In this document: piece after piece, positions 46,012-55,827 of the stretch
Layout of the letters: every line of letters starts with the position of its first letter
Position numbering within the stretch: position 1 is the first letter of the stretch
Assembly (NCBI RefSeq): GCF_027859255.1
Contig: NZ_JAQHXR010000001.1
Location: 310,001-374,000 of the forward strand
DNA length: 64,000 bases
From: Helicobacter ibis
GTDB taxonomy: Bacteria; Campylobacterota; Campylobacteria; Campylobacterales; Helicobacteraceae
Direction of reading: 5' to 3'
Program-made: the position numbers and the translations under genes
The notes under the pieces: model-generated
Seen by the model: only the letters and a program-made list of their open reading frames with translations
Database searches by the model: none
Told to the model about the DNA's origin: nothing

Positions 46012-46114
46012 TTTTATTCCTTGAAGTAATATAGTTTTTACAATTTTATTATATTTTATGTTTTGTTTTGGTAAAATGGCAACTTTTAATTTTAGAATTT
46101 TTGAGGTTTTAATT

Positions 46115-46321
46115 ATGAAAAAGGGAATTCATCCAGAGTATGTTCCATGTAAGGTTACTTGCGTTACAAGCGGTAAGGAAATTGAAGTTATGAGCATTAA
46201 GCCAGAGCTAAGAATAGATATTTCTTCTTTTTGTCATCCATTTTACACAGGTTCTGATAAAGTTGTAGATACAGCAGGTAGAGTTGAGAAATTTAAGCAA
46301 AGATATAATCTAAATAAATGA
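46115..46321 (+). CDS. rpmE: 50S ribosomal protein L31
   Basis: A 68-residue large-subunit protein. I start at ATG 46115 (MKKGIHPEY) with GAGG 8 nt upstream; an ATG at 46058 would add 19 unlikely residues. Of the four zinc cysteines of E. coli L31, only the equivalents of Cys16 and Cys40 are present (CKVTC and SFCHPFYTG); the other two are Thr and Ser, so zinc binding is probably weak or altered, as I recall for H. pylori L31. The stop overlaps the rsmI start (ATGA). Confidence 0.95.
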   Translation: MKKGIHPEYVPCKVTCVTSGKEIEVMSIKPELRIDISSFCHPFYTGSDKVVDTAGRVEKFKQRYNLNK

Positions 46322-47127
46322 TCACATTTTTAGCGACACCTATTGGTAATTTAGAAGACATTACCATAAGGACGCTAAATGTGTTGAAAATTAGTGATAT
46401 CATTCTTTGTGAAGACACGAGAATTGCTAAGAAATTAATACTTCTTCTTATTGATAAGGGGTTTTTGGATATCAAAGAGTATAAATATATCCCATATCAC
46501 ACTCACAATGAAACAGAGTTTCTAAAAAACATAGATAAAGAATTTTTTAATCAAAACATAGTCTTTTTAAGTGATGCAGGTATGCCATGCATTAGCGATC
46601 CGGGGGTTATGCTTATTAGGTATTTGCAAGAAAACAATATTAATTATGATGTTTTTGGTGGCATTAGTGCTTCTACTTTAGCAGTTGCATTTAGCGGAAT
46701 AGTTGAGAAAGAATTTTTATTTTTAGGATTCTTGCCACACAAGCTTCAAGAAAAAACAATATTTTTAAGAAAGATAGTTAATTATTCCTATCCTATTGTT
46801 ATTTACGAATCTCCGCATAGATTATTAGAGACTTTAGAGATTTTATGTGAGATTGATTCTTCTTTAGAAATATTTTTAGCAAAAGAATTAACTAAAAAAT
46901 TCCAAGCAACCTATAAAGATAGTGTGCAAAATATATACAATATGTTACAGGATTCTATAATCAAAGGCGAGTGGGTCATGGTGATAAAACCATGCTTTAG
47001 AGAGCAAAACACAATAGGAGAGGGTGAGGTGCTATTAATGGATATTCCTCCAAAGATAAAGGCAAAAATACTTGCAAAAATAAATGGCAAGTCTGTAAAA
47101 GAAAATTATGATTTATTGTGTGATTAG
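46318..47127 (+). CDS. rsmI: 16S rRNA 2'-O-methyltransferase (C1402)
   Basis: SAM-dependent tetrapyrrole-methylase-fold enzyme that modifies 16S rRNA C1402. The 269 residues show [20 protein letters not shown] (N-terminal block), [30 protein letters not shown] and [12 protein letters not shown] with a shortened C-terminus. It overlaps rpmE and is followed after 9 nt by rlmB, an arrangement also found in H. pylori (recalled). Confidence 0.95.
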   Translation: MITFLATPIGNLEDITIRTLNVLKISDIILCEDTRIAKKLILLLIDKGFLDIKEYKYIPYHTHNETEFLKNIDKEFFNQNIVFLSDAGMPCISDPGVMLIRYLQENNINYDVFGGISASTLAVAFSGIVEKEFLFLGFLPHKLQEKTIFLRKIVNYSYPIVIYESPHRLLETLEILCEIDSSLEIFLAKELTKKFQATYKDSVQNIYNMLQDSIIKGEWVMVIKPCFREQNTIGEGEVLLMDIPPKIKAKILAKINGKSVKENYDLLCD

Positions 47128-47136
47128 GGATTTGTT

Positions 47137-47826
47137 ATGATTGTGTATGGTAGGCGTATAGTCGAACTTGTGGTAAAAAGGCACAAAGAGTTAATAAAAA
47201 CAATTTATCTATCCAAAGAAATTGATAAAAAATTTTTTCATTCCTTAAAGTTACTTAATAAACCAATTATAAAATTAGATTCCAAAAAAGCCCAAAGCCT
47301 TGCTAGAGGTGGGAATCATCAAGGATATCTATTAGAGATAGAATCTTTAAAGCAAACATCGCTAAAAGAAGTTTGTCAAATGGAATTTGTACTTGTATTG
47401 TGTGGTGTAAGTGATGTTGGTAATATTGGTTCTATTTTTAGAACCGCTTACGCACTTGGTGTATCTAGTATAGTTATTTGTGGTGTTAATAATTTTAAGC
47501 AAGAGGGTGCGATTCGTGCATCGGCTGGAGCTATGTTTGATATGCAGTTTTGCGTAGAGAAAAATGCATTAGATGTCATTAATGTTTTAAAGAATTCGCA
47601 ATTTATTTTGTTCGGAACTAGCATTAATGGTGAAATTTTGGATAATATACCAAGACAAGAAAAGATAGCCTTATTTTTGGGTAATGAAGAAGTTGGGCTT
47701 ACAAATAAGGTTATATCAAAAATGGATCATGTTCTGACAATCCCATTTAAGCGTGATTTTGACTCTCTTAATGTAGGTATTGCAGGTGGAATTTTAATAG
47801 ATAGGATAAACTCATGGAAGAATTAG
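47137..47826 (+). CDS. rlmB: 23S rRNA 2'-O-methyltransferase (RlmB/TrmH type)
   Basis: SPOUT methyltransferase of 229 residues, likely modifying G2251 of 23S rRNA. Seen: the substrate-binding N-terminal domain, then VLCGVSDVGNIGSIFRTAYALGVS (motif 1), ALFLGNEEVGLT (motif 2) and IPFKRDFDSLNVGIAGGILIDRI (motif 3), which form the SAM knot. Motif 1 has DVGNIGSI instead of the common DPHNLGAI. It overlaps the next gene by 13 bases. Confidence 0.9.
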   Translation: MIVYGRRIVELVVKRHKELIKTIYLSKEIDKKFFHSLKLLNKPIIKLDSKKAQSLARGGNHQGYLLEIESLKQTSLKEVCQMEFVLVLCGVSDVGNIGSIFRTAYALGVSSIVICGVNNFKQEGAIRASAGAMFDMQFCVEKNALDVINVLKNSQFILFGTSINGEILDNIPRQEKIALFLGNEEVGLTNKVISKMDHVLTIPFKRDFDSLNVGIAGGILIDRINSWKN

Positions 47827-48680
47827 AAAGCTTAAAAAAAATAGGTGCAAAAGAAATATCAAAACATACTCACATGGCATTAAATAAAATTTCTTCTATA
47901 TTAGAGTGTGATTATGCAGAATTAAAGGATAGGGCTACAACTATAGGGCTTATTAAAATTTTAGAACGAGAGTATGAGGTAAATTTAGAAAAATGGCTTA
48001 GTGAGTATGATGAATATTGGAATAGCCATGAAAAAGACGAAGAAGAGTTAGAGAAGTTAATAAATTTCAAAGTAACACATGAGGCAACACAGCAAAAAGA
48101 TTCCACAGGCTTTGTGGTTATAGCTACTATATTGGCAGTTATTATTGGGGTTGGATTTTATGTTTATTTTAATTTTAGTAATGTTGCTACAAATTTGGAC
48201 AATCAAATACAAGAACTAGAAGTAAAAACAATAGCTCCAAAAGAATCAAACAAAACAGGAGCATTAGATTCCAATGTAAGCTTAGAAGTTGAAAGACAAA
48301 TTACAGATATAAACTCTACCATACCAGTTACTACCACTTTAGATTCGTCTGCTTCAACTCCGATAAATGAAGAACCAAAAACAGAAGAAAAAGCAGAAAA
48401 TAAGCTTACGCTAAAACCACTAGAAAATGTATGGGTTGGAATTATATATCTAGACACCAAAGAAAAAACTTCACTAGTAACTAATGAGCCATTGGAGATA
48501 GATACTAAAAGAGAGCAGACGATAATAACAGGTCATGGAATGATTGAAATAGCTACAAAAAATAAAACACTAGGTAGCAAGATGGCTGATAGAATGCGAT
48601 TTTATGTAGATTCTACTGGAGAGATAAAAGAAATCACTAGTGCAGAATACAACAAATATAATGGAGGAATAGGGTGGTAA
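47814..48680 (+). CDS. RodZ-like membrane protein, putative
   Basis: A 288-residue bitopic protein. The cytoplasmic N-terminus (about 1-75) reads like the helix-turn-helix of RodZ (KEISKHTHMALNKISSILECD, then YEVNLEKWLSEYDEYW). One transmembrane helix follows (about 101-120, GFVVIATILAVIIGVGFYVY), then a low-complexity periplasmic linker (about 125-200) and a beta-rich C-terminal domain (about 205-288; VWVGIIYLDTKEKTSL). This is the RodZ layout, but similarity is weak and read by eye. It overlaps rlmB and the next gene, so it is translated in the same operon. Confidence 0.6.
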   Translation: MEELESLKKIGAKEISKHTHMALNKISSILECDYAELKDRATTIGLIKILEREYEVNLEKWLSEYDEYWNSHEKDEEELEKLINFKVTHEATQQKDSTGFVVIATILAVIIGVGFYVYFNFSNVATNLDNQIQELEVKTIAPKESNKTGALDSNVSLEVERQITDINSTIPVTTTLDSSASTPINEEPKTEEKAENKLTLKPLENVWVGIIYLDTKEKTSLVTNEPLEIDTKREQTIITGHGMIEIATKNKTLGSKMADRMRFYVDSTGEIKEITSAEYNKYNGGIGW

Positions 48681-49495
48681 TAAAATCATTATTTCTCTTC
48701 TTTGTCATTTTTAGTCATATAATTTTTGCAAATGAAGTAAATAAAGCCATAGTGTCGTTTATAGGTGATGATAATTATAAAATCAATCAAAAGTTTATAG
48801 AGCGTATTTTTGCTAACGAACATGAGTTTTTATATCCTAATAGCAAGGCTAATTTACAAAAAATAGCACAAACCTTAAAACAAAATGGACTTTTGAATCT
48901 ATCGTTTAACTCCCCAATGGAGCTTGAAGTAGCATTTTATGTATCGCATAATCCAAGTGCATTTATAGGTAGTCTTTATGATATTTTGCAAAGTATGGGA
49001 TATTATTATTTTTTGGTAAAGCAAAGTGTATTAGAAGGAGATAGGTTTAGATTCGTCCTATCAATGAATACAGAATATGCAATAGACCCAGTATTGTTGC
49101 AAGGAAAGCTAAGAGATTATGGCTATGTGGTATCTGATATAGAAAGACGAAGCATAAGTCAATGGATATATAACATTAATGCTACTACTTTTGCAATGCC
49201 AAAGTCCATACCATTAATCCCAAATGTAAAATCAAGTGAAGCTAGTTTGCAGGGTGAATATTGGTATAACATAAATGTAGGTTCAAAAATATCTTTGAGT
49301 GCTAATTATGGAGTATTATGGTATCCAGAAGTTGTATTTTATGATAAAGACTTGAGGATTTTAGAGATTTTTACTTCACAAAAGCAAACAAGAGCTATAG
49401 ATATAGATATACCAAAAGATACGAAATTTATCAAAATTAGCGATACATATTTACCAATTATAATTAAAAATGGTCTATCAGTAGTGCTTGAGTAA
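48674..49495 (+). CDS. Exported protein, function unknown
   Basis: I do not recognise a family. The 273-residue product begins with a signal peptide (MVIKSLFLFFVIFSHIIFA) and is otherwise hydrophilic, mixed alpha and beta, with many aromatic residues (for example YGVLWYPEVVFYDKDL) and no cysteine. The start is GTG, 6 nt after GGAGG, inside the end of the RodZ-like gene. Its coupling suggests that the two proteins work together in the periplasm. That is inference. Confidence 0.75.
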   Translation: MVIKSLFLFFVIFSHIIFANEVNKAIVSFIGDDNYKINQKFIERIFANEHEFLYPNSKANLQKIAQTLKQNGLLNLSFNSPMELEVAFYVSHNPSAFIGSLYDILQSMGYYYFLVKQSVLEGDRFRFVLSMNTEYAIDPVLLQGKLRDYGYVVSDIERRSISQWIYNINATTFAMPKSIPLIPNVKSSEASLQGEYWYNINVGSKISLSANYGVLWYPEVVFYDKDLRILEIFTSQKQTRAIDIDIPKDTKFIKISDTYLPIIIKNGLSVVLE

Positions 49496-49510
49496 TTTTG
49501 GGAGGTAGTT

Positions 49511-50719
49511 ATGTTTAGTGAAATAGAGTTTGATAAGATTAAAAGGTTGCCAAAGTATGTTTTTGCTTCTATTAATGAAATAAAGTTGCAAATGAGACAA
49601 AATGGAGAAGATGTAATTGACTTTAGTATGGGGAATCCAGATGGTGCTACGCCTCAACATATAATAGACAAATTAACAGAATCAGCACAAAAACCAAAAA
49701 ATCACGGATATTCTGCTAGTAAGGGAATCTACAAATTGCGTCTAGCAATAGCTGATATGTATAAGCGAAAATATAATGTAAGTTTAGATCCTGATTTAGA
49801 AGTATGTGTTAGTCTTGGTTCAAAAGAAGGCTATGCACATTTAATACAAGCTATCGCAAACTATGGAGATACCGCAATAGTTGCAGAACCAGCATATCCT
49901 ATACATTACTACGCTTTTATTTTGGCAGGTGCAAATGTAGCTACATTTGGGCTAAAATGGAATGATAATTACGAATTAGATGTTGAATCTTATTTTAATT
50001 CACTACAAGAAGCATTAAATAATACAATGCCAAAGCCGAAGTTTGTCGTTACTAACTTCCCGCATAATCCAACAACAATAGTGGTGTATAAGGAATTTTA
50101 TGAGCGTTTGGTAAAGCTTGCAAAAAAAGAGAGATTCTACATTATTAATGATATTGCATATGCTGATTTGAGCTTTGATGGATATGTAGCACCATCTATT
50201 TTAGAAGTAGAAGGCGCAAAAGATGTTGCAGTTGAAAGCTATACGCTATCTAAAAGCTATAATATGGCAGGTTGGAGAGTTGGGTGCATTGTGGGCAATC
50301 AAAGATTAGTAGGTGCATTGCAAAAAATAAAAAGTTGGCTTGATTATGGGATATATACTCCTATACAAATTGCATCAACGATAGCTTTAAACGAAGATCA
50401 AAGTTGCGTAAAAGAAATATCAGATAAATACGAAAAAAGAGCAGAAGTTTTAATTGATAGCTTTAAAGCTGCAGGTTGGGAAATGAAAAAACCAAGAGCT
50501 AGTATGTTTATATGGGCGAAGATTCCAAAATGTGTAGAACATTTGGGTAGTATGGAGTTTTCTACTAGATTATTAAAGGAAGCAAAAATCGCAGTAAGTC
50601 CCGGGGTTGGGTTTGGGAATCATGGGGATTTGTATGTGAGGATTGCATTAATTGAAAATGAAAATAGAATCCGTCAAGCTAGTAGGAATCTAAAGCAATT
50701 TTTAAAGCAATTTTCATAA
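49511..50719 (+). CDS. Class I PLP aminotransferase (AlaC/LL-DAP aminotransferase-like)
   Basis: A 402-residue fold-type I aminotransferase. Seen: VIDFSMGNPDGATPQHI (N-terminal substrate strand), HGYSASKGIYKLRLAIA, CVSLGSKEGYAHL, VTNFPHNPTTIVV (PLP Asn), NDIAYADLSFDGY (Asp/Tyr) and ESYTLSKSYNMAGWRVGC (Schiff-base Lys and following Arg). The group contains alanine and LL-diaminopimelate aminotransferases, and substrate cannot be chosen by eye. GGAGG precedes the ATG. Confidence 0.92.
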   Translation: MFSEIEFDKIKRLPKYVFASINEIKLQMRQNGEDVIDFSMGNPDGATPQHIIDKLTESAQKPKNHGYSASKGIYKLRLAIADMYKRKYNVSLDPDLEVCVSLGSKEGYAHLIQAIANYGDTAIVAEPAYPIHYYAFILAGANVATFGLKWNDNYELDVESYFNSLQEALNNTMPKPKFVVTNFPHNPTTIVVYKEFYERLVKLAKKERFYIINDIAYADLSFDGYVAPSILEVEGAKDVAVESYTLSKSYNMAGWRVGCIVGNQRLVGALQKIKSWLDYGIYTPIQIASTIALNEDQSCVKEISDKYEKRAEVLIDSFKAAGWEMKKPRASMFIWAKIPKCVEHLGSMEFSTRLLKEAKIAVSPGVGFGNHGDLYVRIALIENENRIRQASRNLKQFLKQFS

Positions 50720-50729
50720 GTTATAAATT

Positions 50730-53141
50730 ATGAGAAAATGTGATCATTGTCATTTAGAGTTTGATGATGATTCTTTGCATATTGCAAATATAAATGGTAA
50801 AGATAAGTATTTTTGTTGCAATGGATGTGAGGGTGTGTATAGACTTTTAGATAGTGAGGATTTAGGTGGGTTTTATGATAAGCTTGGGAGTAATACGCTA
50901 AGTCCGGTATCTAAAAATACAAGCTCACTTAATCAATATGACACAGAAGCATTTATAGAAAAGTATGTTAGCAAAGATGGTGATAAATGTAGCATTTCGC
51001 TTGTTTTAGAGAAGATTCATTGTGTTGCTTGTATTTGGCTTAATGAGAGGATATTATTAAAGCAAAATGGAATCTTTAGCGTTAATATAAACTACACAAA
51101 CAATAAAGCAAATATTGTATTTGATATAACAAAAATAAAACCATCACAAATAGTAAAAATAGTGCGACTAATAGGCTATGATGCACATGTTTATGACGCA
51201 TCGTTGCAAGAAAATTATGCAAGAAAAGAAAAAAGAGATTATTACATAAAGTTAAGTGTTGGAATCTTTTGTGTAATGAATATTATGTGGATTGCCGTTG
51301 CACAATATGCAGGATATTTTAGTGGAATCTCAAATGATATGAGAGATATACTAAATGTAGCTGGGTTTGTGCTATCTACGCCTGTGTTGTTTTTTAGTGG
51401 GATTATTTTTTGGCGTGGTGCTATTGCTGCTTTTAGGCATAAAATGCCAAATATGGATTTGCTTGTCATTAGTGGTGCGACTTTGGCTTATGTTTATTCG
51501 ATATATGCAAGTTTTACTGGTGGAGAGACTTATTTTGAATCTGTTGCTATGATTATTACTTTTGTTTTGTTTGGGAAATTTTTAGAAATAAGGGGTAAAA
51601 ATAGTGCTGCTGATAGCCTTGATAGGCTGAATTCTCAAATGCCACTTGATGTTAATGTTATAAGAGATTCTAAGAGTGTTCGTGTGCCTGTTAGGGAAGT
51701 AGAAGTAGGTGAGATAGTATCTGTGTGTGCAGGTGAGAGGATAGCATTAGATGGTGAGTTAATATCTGAAGTTGCATTATGCGATGAAAGCTCTATAAGT
51801 GGTGAATCTGAATTAGTAGAGAAAGCAAATGGAGATAGAATCTATTCTGGGACTATGGCTATTAATTTTGCTTTTAATTATAAAATAGGTAAACAATTTA
51901 AAAATTCTATTATGACTTCGATTGTAAATATGGTAGAAGATTCTCTAAACACTCGCCCAAAGATAGAAAATCTAGCTACAAATATTTCTAGGTATTTTTC
52001 TCTTGTGATGTTTGTCGTGGCTGGTATTGCATTTTGTGTTTGGTATTTTGCATTAGGTTCATCATTTGATAGAAGTTTAATGGTGGCTATATCTGTTATT
52101 ATTATCGCATGTCCTTGTGCATTAGCACTTGCTACACCACTTGCATTGCTAGTTGGGATAGGTGAGGCGATAAATAAAAAAATACTCTTTAAAGAATCTA
52201 AAATGTTAGAGACTATATCTCATGCTACAACTCTAGTTTTAGATAAGACTGGAACAATTACTAAAGGTGCTTTATCTATTAAGTTTATGAAAAGTTTTAT
52301 GAATCTTAAAGATTCTAACTATGAATTACAAGTCTTAATACAAATTATAAACCAAAATTCACACCCAATATCTTTGGCATTAAGAAATGAATTTAGTTGT
52401 CATTATGAGTTTTTAGAATTTACATCTATAGAAGAAATAAGCACAAAAGGAGTGGTGGCAAAAATAAATAATGATTTATTTTTGGCTGGGAATTTTGATC
52501 TTTTATTGGAGTATGGAGTTGGCATTAGTAGTGAAATTTTAGATAATGATTATGAGGGCAGTATTTTTTGCTTTGCCAAAAATGACAAGTTGCTTTTATT
52601 TTGTGTATTAGAAGATGAAATAAAAGAAGAAGCATATGAATCTATAAGTAGGTTAAAGGGATTAGGCTTAAGAATCGTGCTTTTAAGCGGGGATAACAAA
52701 AGAGCCTGTGAAAAAGTAGCTAATAGCCTAAAAATAGATGAATATTATTATAAACAAACTCCGCTAGACAAGGCAAATTTTATAGATAGATTACATAAGG
52801 AAGGCGAAGTTGTTGTTATGGCTGGTGATGGAATAAATGATTCTGTTGCACTTAGCAAGAGTGATATTGCGATTGCTATGGGTGGTGGGATAGATTTAGC
52901 AATAAGTGTAAGTGATGTGGTTGTGCTAGATTCTAAGATGAGTGGAGTTTTAGATTCTTTTATAATAGGAAAAAATACATATAAGTTTATAAAGCAAAAT
53001 TTAGCAATTTCTCTTATTTATAATGCTTTTACAATCCCTCTTGCGATGGTTGGATTTGTTATACCTCTTATTGCTGCATTATCTATGTCGCTTAGTTCTT
53101 TAGTGGTTGTTTTAAATAGTTTGAGGTTAAAAAATATATAA
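50730..53141 (+). CDS. Copper-transporting P1B-type ATPase (CcoI/FixI-like)
   Basis: An 803-residue heavy-metal pump. The N-terminus carries CDHCHLEF and FCCNGCEGVY (a Cys-rich domain typical of CcoI/FixI) and an HMA-like domain with IHCVACIWLNERIL. Further motifs: DESSISGESELV, transmembrane CPCALALA, phosphorylation VLDKTGTITKG, QNSHPIS region (HP motif) and AGDGINDSVALSKSDIAIAMG. CcoI proteins deliver copper for cbb3 oxidase assembly. No cbb3 gene is nearby. It starts 11 nt after the aminotransferase gene. Confidence 0.9.
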   Translation: MRKCDHCHLEFDDDSLHIANINGKDKYFCCNGCEGVYRLLDSEDLGGFYDKLGSNTLSPVSKNTSSLNQYDTEAFIEKYVSKDGDKCSISLVLEKIHCVACIWLNERILLKQNGIFSVNINYTNNKANIVFDITKIKPSQIVKIVRLIGYDAHVYDASLQENYARKEKRDYYIKLSVGIFCVMNIMWIAVAQYAGYFSGISNDMRDILNVAGFVLSTPVLFFSGIIFWRGAIAAFRHKMPNMDLLVISGATLAYVYSIYASFTGGETYFESVAMIITFVLFGKFLEIRGKNSAADSLDRLNSQMPLDVNVIRDSKSVRVPVREVEVGEIVSVCAGERIALDGELISEVALCDESSISGESELVEKANGDRIYSGTMAINFAFNYKIGKQFKNSIMTSIVNMVEDSLNTRPKIENLATNISRYFSLVMFVVAGIAFCVWYFALGSSFDRSLMVAISVIIIACPCALALATPLALLVGIGEAINKKILFKESKMLETISHATTLVLDKTGTITKGALSIKFMKSFMNLKDSNYELQVLIQIINQNSHPISLALRNEFSCHYEFLEFTSIEEISTKGVVAKINNDLFLAGNFDLLLEYGVGISSEILDNDYEGSIFCFAKNDKLLLFCVLEDEIKEEAYESISRLKGLGLRIVLLSGDNKRACEKVANSLKIDEYYYKQTPLDKANFIDRLHKEGEVVVMAGDGINDSVALSKSDIAIAMGGGIDLAISVSDVVVLDSKMSGVLDSFIIGKNTYKFIKQNLAISLIYNAFTIPLAMVGFVIPLIAALSMSLSSLVVVLNSLRLKNI

Positions 53142-53162
53142 ACTTTTTAAGTTGTTACAAAG

Positions 53163-53183
53163 ACATTATAATTATAATAATGT
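53163..53183. promoter_or_regulatory. Candidate Fur-type operator and -10 of the iron ABC operon
   Basis: A 21-bp imperfect palindrome with outer arms ACATTA/TAATGT and a perfect 14-bp core ATTATAATTATAAT (53165-53178). It contains two TATAAT -10 candidates (53167-53172 and 53173-53178). Position and AT-rich dyad suggest iron control. That is inference. Confidence 0.4.
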
Positions 53184-53210
53184 TTCTTAATTTTATGACA
53201 AGGAATTTTA

Positions 53211-54215
53211 ATGAAATTTAAAATGCTTTTGGTATCACTTTTTAGTGTTGGTTTTTTATTTTCACAAGAATTGACTATTTATTCTCATCGTCATTATGAT
53301 ACGGACAAGGGGATATTTAAGCTTTTTTCCGATGAGACTGGTATTAAGATTAATGTTGTTCAAGCAAAGGCAAATGAATTAGCAAAGAGATTAGAAGTTG
53401 AGGGTAAAAACTCAAAAGCAGATTTATTTATGACTGCTGATGCTGGTAATTTGGAGCAAGTTAGGGTGAATGATTTGTTTGTTCCTGTTACCTCTAAAAC
53501 ATTAGATGAGTTATCTCCTAAAGAATTAAGAGGTAAAGATAATACATGGTATGCTTTTACAACTAGAGCTAGAATCATAGTAGCCTCAAAAGATAGAGTA
53601 AAAGATGGTGCTATAAAAACTTATGAAGACTTAACTAAGCCAGAATGGAAAGGCAAAGTGCTAGTTAGAAGTTCGAACAATGTTTATAACATCTCTCTAC
53701 TTAGCTCTATGATAGATTCTATAGGTGAAGAAAAGGCTAGAGAATGGGCAAGTGGCATAGTTAAGAATCTAGCTAGAACACCAAAGGGTGCAGATAGAGA
53801 TCAAGTGCGTGCAATTTATGCTAAAGAAGGTGATGTTGCTATTTCTAATAGTTATTATTTAGGACATCTTGCTAATTCTAAGAATGAAAAAGATGTAGAG
53901 GCTTTTAATTCTGTTAAAGTTATTTTCCCAAATCAAGATGATAGGGGCACTCATATAAATGTAAGTGGAATTGGTGTGTTAAAAACCTCTAAAAACAAAG
54001 AAGTAGCAGTTAGATTCATAGAATTTATGCTAAGTCCTAAAGCACAAGAAATGCTAACTAACCAAAACTATGAATATCCTGTAAATAAAAGTGTAAAACC
54101 TAATAAACTTCTACAAAGCTGGGGCGAGTTTAAAATAGAAAAGCCAAACTTTGAAGCATATTATGGTAATGCTAAAGAATCTTTAAAGATATTTGATGAA
54201 GTTCAATGGAAATAG
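53211..54215 (+). CDS. Iron(III) ABC transporter, substrate-binding protein
   Basis: Periplasmic ferric-ion binding protein of 334 residues (FbpA/AfuA family). It has a signal peptide (MKFKMLLVSLFSVGFLFSQ) and begins ELTIYSHRHYDTDKGIFKLF. The adjacent tyrosines that bind iron are in AISNSYYLGHL, and an earlier conserved block is SHRHYDTD. An AAGGAA ribosome site precedes the ATG. It heads a three-gene operon with permease and ATPase genes. Confidence 0.93.
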   Translation: MKFKMLLVSLFSVGFLFSQELTIYSHRHYDTDKGIFKLFSDETGIKINVVQAKANELAKRLEVEGKNSKADLFMTADAGNLEQVRVNDLFVPVTSKTLDELSPKELRGKDNTWYAFTTRARIIVASKDRVKDGAIKTYEDLTKPEWKGKVLVRSSNNVYNISLLSSMIDSIGEEKAREWASGIVKNLARTPKGADRDQVRAIYAKEGDVAISNSYYLGHLANSKNEKDVEAFNSVKVIFPNQDDRGTHINVSGIGVLKTSKNKEVAVRFIEFMLSPKAQEMLTNQNYEYPVNKSVKPNKLLQSWGEFKIEKPNFEAYYGNAKESLKIFDEVQWK

Positions 54216-54225
54216 GAAATAGCAT

Positions 54226-55827
54226 TTGAAATTTTTAACTAAAAAATGGTCTGTTGTTGCTATTTTTGTGTGCATTTTGGTGCTATTGCCAATATTTGCC
54301 ATAATATTGCATGTGCCATTTATTGATATTAATACCTTAGTGCATTTATCCAAAAATGTGTTGCCTAGATATATTTTAGGTAGCACATTTATTTTGTTTG
54401 GGACATTATTGTTATGTCTTGTTTTTGGGCTTTTGAGTGCTTATTTGATTGCTTTTTATGATTTTTTTGCTTCTAGATTCTTTGAATGGTTGCTTATATT
54501 ACCATTGGCTATTCCTTCTTATGTTATGGGATTTATTTGGGTTGATTTGTTTGAATTTGGTGGAGTTATACCAGAGTTATTTGGGGTTGATAAGCGTATT
54601 GATATAATGAATCCTTATGGTGCAATTATTATTTTATCTTTTGCATTATATCCATATGTTTATTTCTTTGCTAAAAATACATTTTCATATGGGCTTGGCA
54701 ATATATTACTTAGTGCAAAATCTCTAAAAGTATCTAATTTAAAAATATTTTTTAAGATAGTTTTGCCTTTTTGTAGAGTTGGTATTGTAGGTGCATTATT
54801 ACTTGTTGCTATGGAGACTTTGAGCGATTATGGTCTTGTGGCGTATTTTGGTGTGGATACATTTAGTGCCGGTATTTTTAGGACTTGGGGGAGTGGTGGA
54901 GATAGCACTAGTGCTGTTGCTTTAAGCGTTGGGTTATTGATATTTATCGCAGTTTTGATGTTGTTAGAGTATTACCAAAGAGGAAATAGGGCATATACGC
55001 AAAATACATTCATACAAACCCCAAGAGATAAATTAAAGGGAATAAAATCATTTTTAGCATTTTTATGGTGCTTTTCTATGGTGTTTGTTGCATTTATTGT
55101 GCCTATATGGTGGCTTTTGTATTGGGTTAAGTTTGATTTTTTGATAAATTTAGATAATGCAATGTTGCCTGCATTTTATAGCTTTTTTGTATCGATTGTT
55201 AGTGCTATTTTGATTGTGTGTGTATCTTATTATTTATGCTTTGTTGTGCGTATGAATGATAACAAACTATCTAAAATAATAATATGGATAACAACTCTTG
55301 GATATTCTCTGCCCGGTGCTGTTGTTGCTGTTGGAATCTTAGTTATACTTGGTGTTTTAAATTATGTGTTAGATTTTTTATCTTTTGAATATGCTGTTGG
55401 TGGTGGGTTTTTGGTTTTATTTTTTGGCTATTTTGTGAGATTTTTGGCTTCTGGTATTTTTTCTGTGCAAAGTGGATATGCAAGAATCTTAAAAAATATA
55501 GATTATGCTAGTTTATCACTCAAAGTCAAGCCATTTTGTATTTTTAAAAATATACACTTTCCTTTAATAAAAAATTATTTAGCATTATCAATCGTTATTA
55601 TTTGCATAGACATACTAAAAGAATTGCCTATTTCAACTATATTATCTCCAAGTGGATTTCAAACTCTATCATCGTTGGTGTTTGCATATAGCGAAAACGA
55701 GCTAATTTATAATGTATCTTTACCATCGTTAATTATTGTTTTATTTGGAATCATTCCTGTACTTTTAATGAATTATTTGCAAAATAAGAATAATCAAAAG
55801 GAAATAAATGGCGATTTTAAAAATTAA
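54226..55827 (+). CDS. Iron(III) ABC transporter, permease protein
   Basis: A 533-residue fused inner-membrane permease (FbpB/AfuB-like) with two binding-protein-dependent transport domains and about twelve helices. EAA-like loops can be seen in each half (for example SAKSLKVSNLKIFFKIVLPF and DYASLSLKVKPFCIFKNIHFPL). The start is TTG with AGGA 8 nt upstream, 10 nt after the binding-protein gene. It overlaps the ATPase gene by 20 bases. Confidence 0.93.
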   Translation: MKFLTKKWSVVAIFVCILVLLPIFAIILHVPFIDINTLVHLSKNVLPRYILGSTFILFGTLLLCLVFGLLSAYLIAFYDFFASRFFEWLLILPLAIPSYVMGFIWVDLFEFGGVIPELFGVDKRIDIMNPYGAIIILSFALYPYVYFFAKNTFSYGLGNILLSAKSLKVSNLKIFFKIVLPFCRVGIVGALLLVAMETLSDYGLVAYFGVDTFSAGIFRTWGSGGDSTSAVALSVGLLIFIAVLMLLEYYQRGNRAYTQNTFIQTPRDKLKGIKSFLAFLWCFSMVFVAFIVPIWWLLYWVKFDFLINLDNAMLPAFYSFFVSIVSAILIVCVSYYLCFVVRMNDNKLSKIIIWITTLGYSLPGAVVAVGILVILGVLNYVLDFLSFEYAVGGGFLVLFFGYFVRFLASGIFSVQSGYARILKNIDYASLSLKVKPFCIFKNIHFPLIKNYLALSIVIICIDILKELPISTILSPSGFQTLSSLVFAYSENELIYNVSLPSLIIVLFGIIPVLLMNYLQNKNNQKEINGDFKN

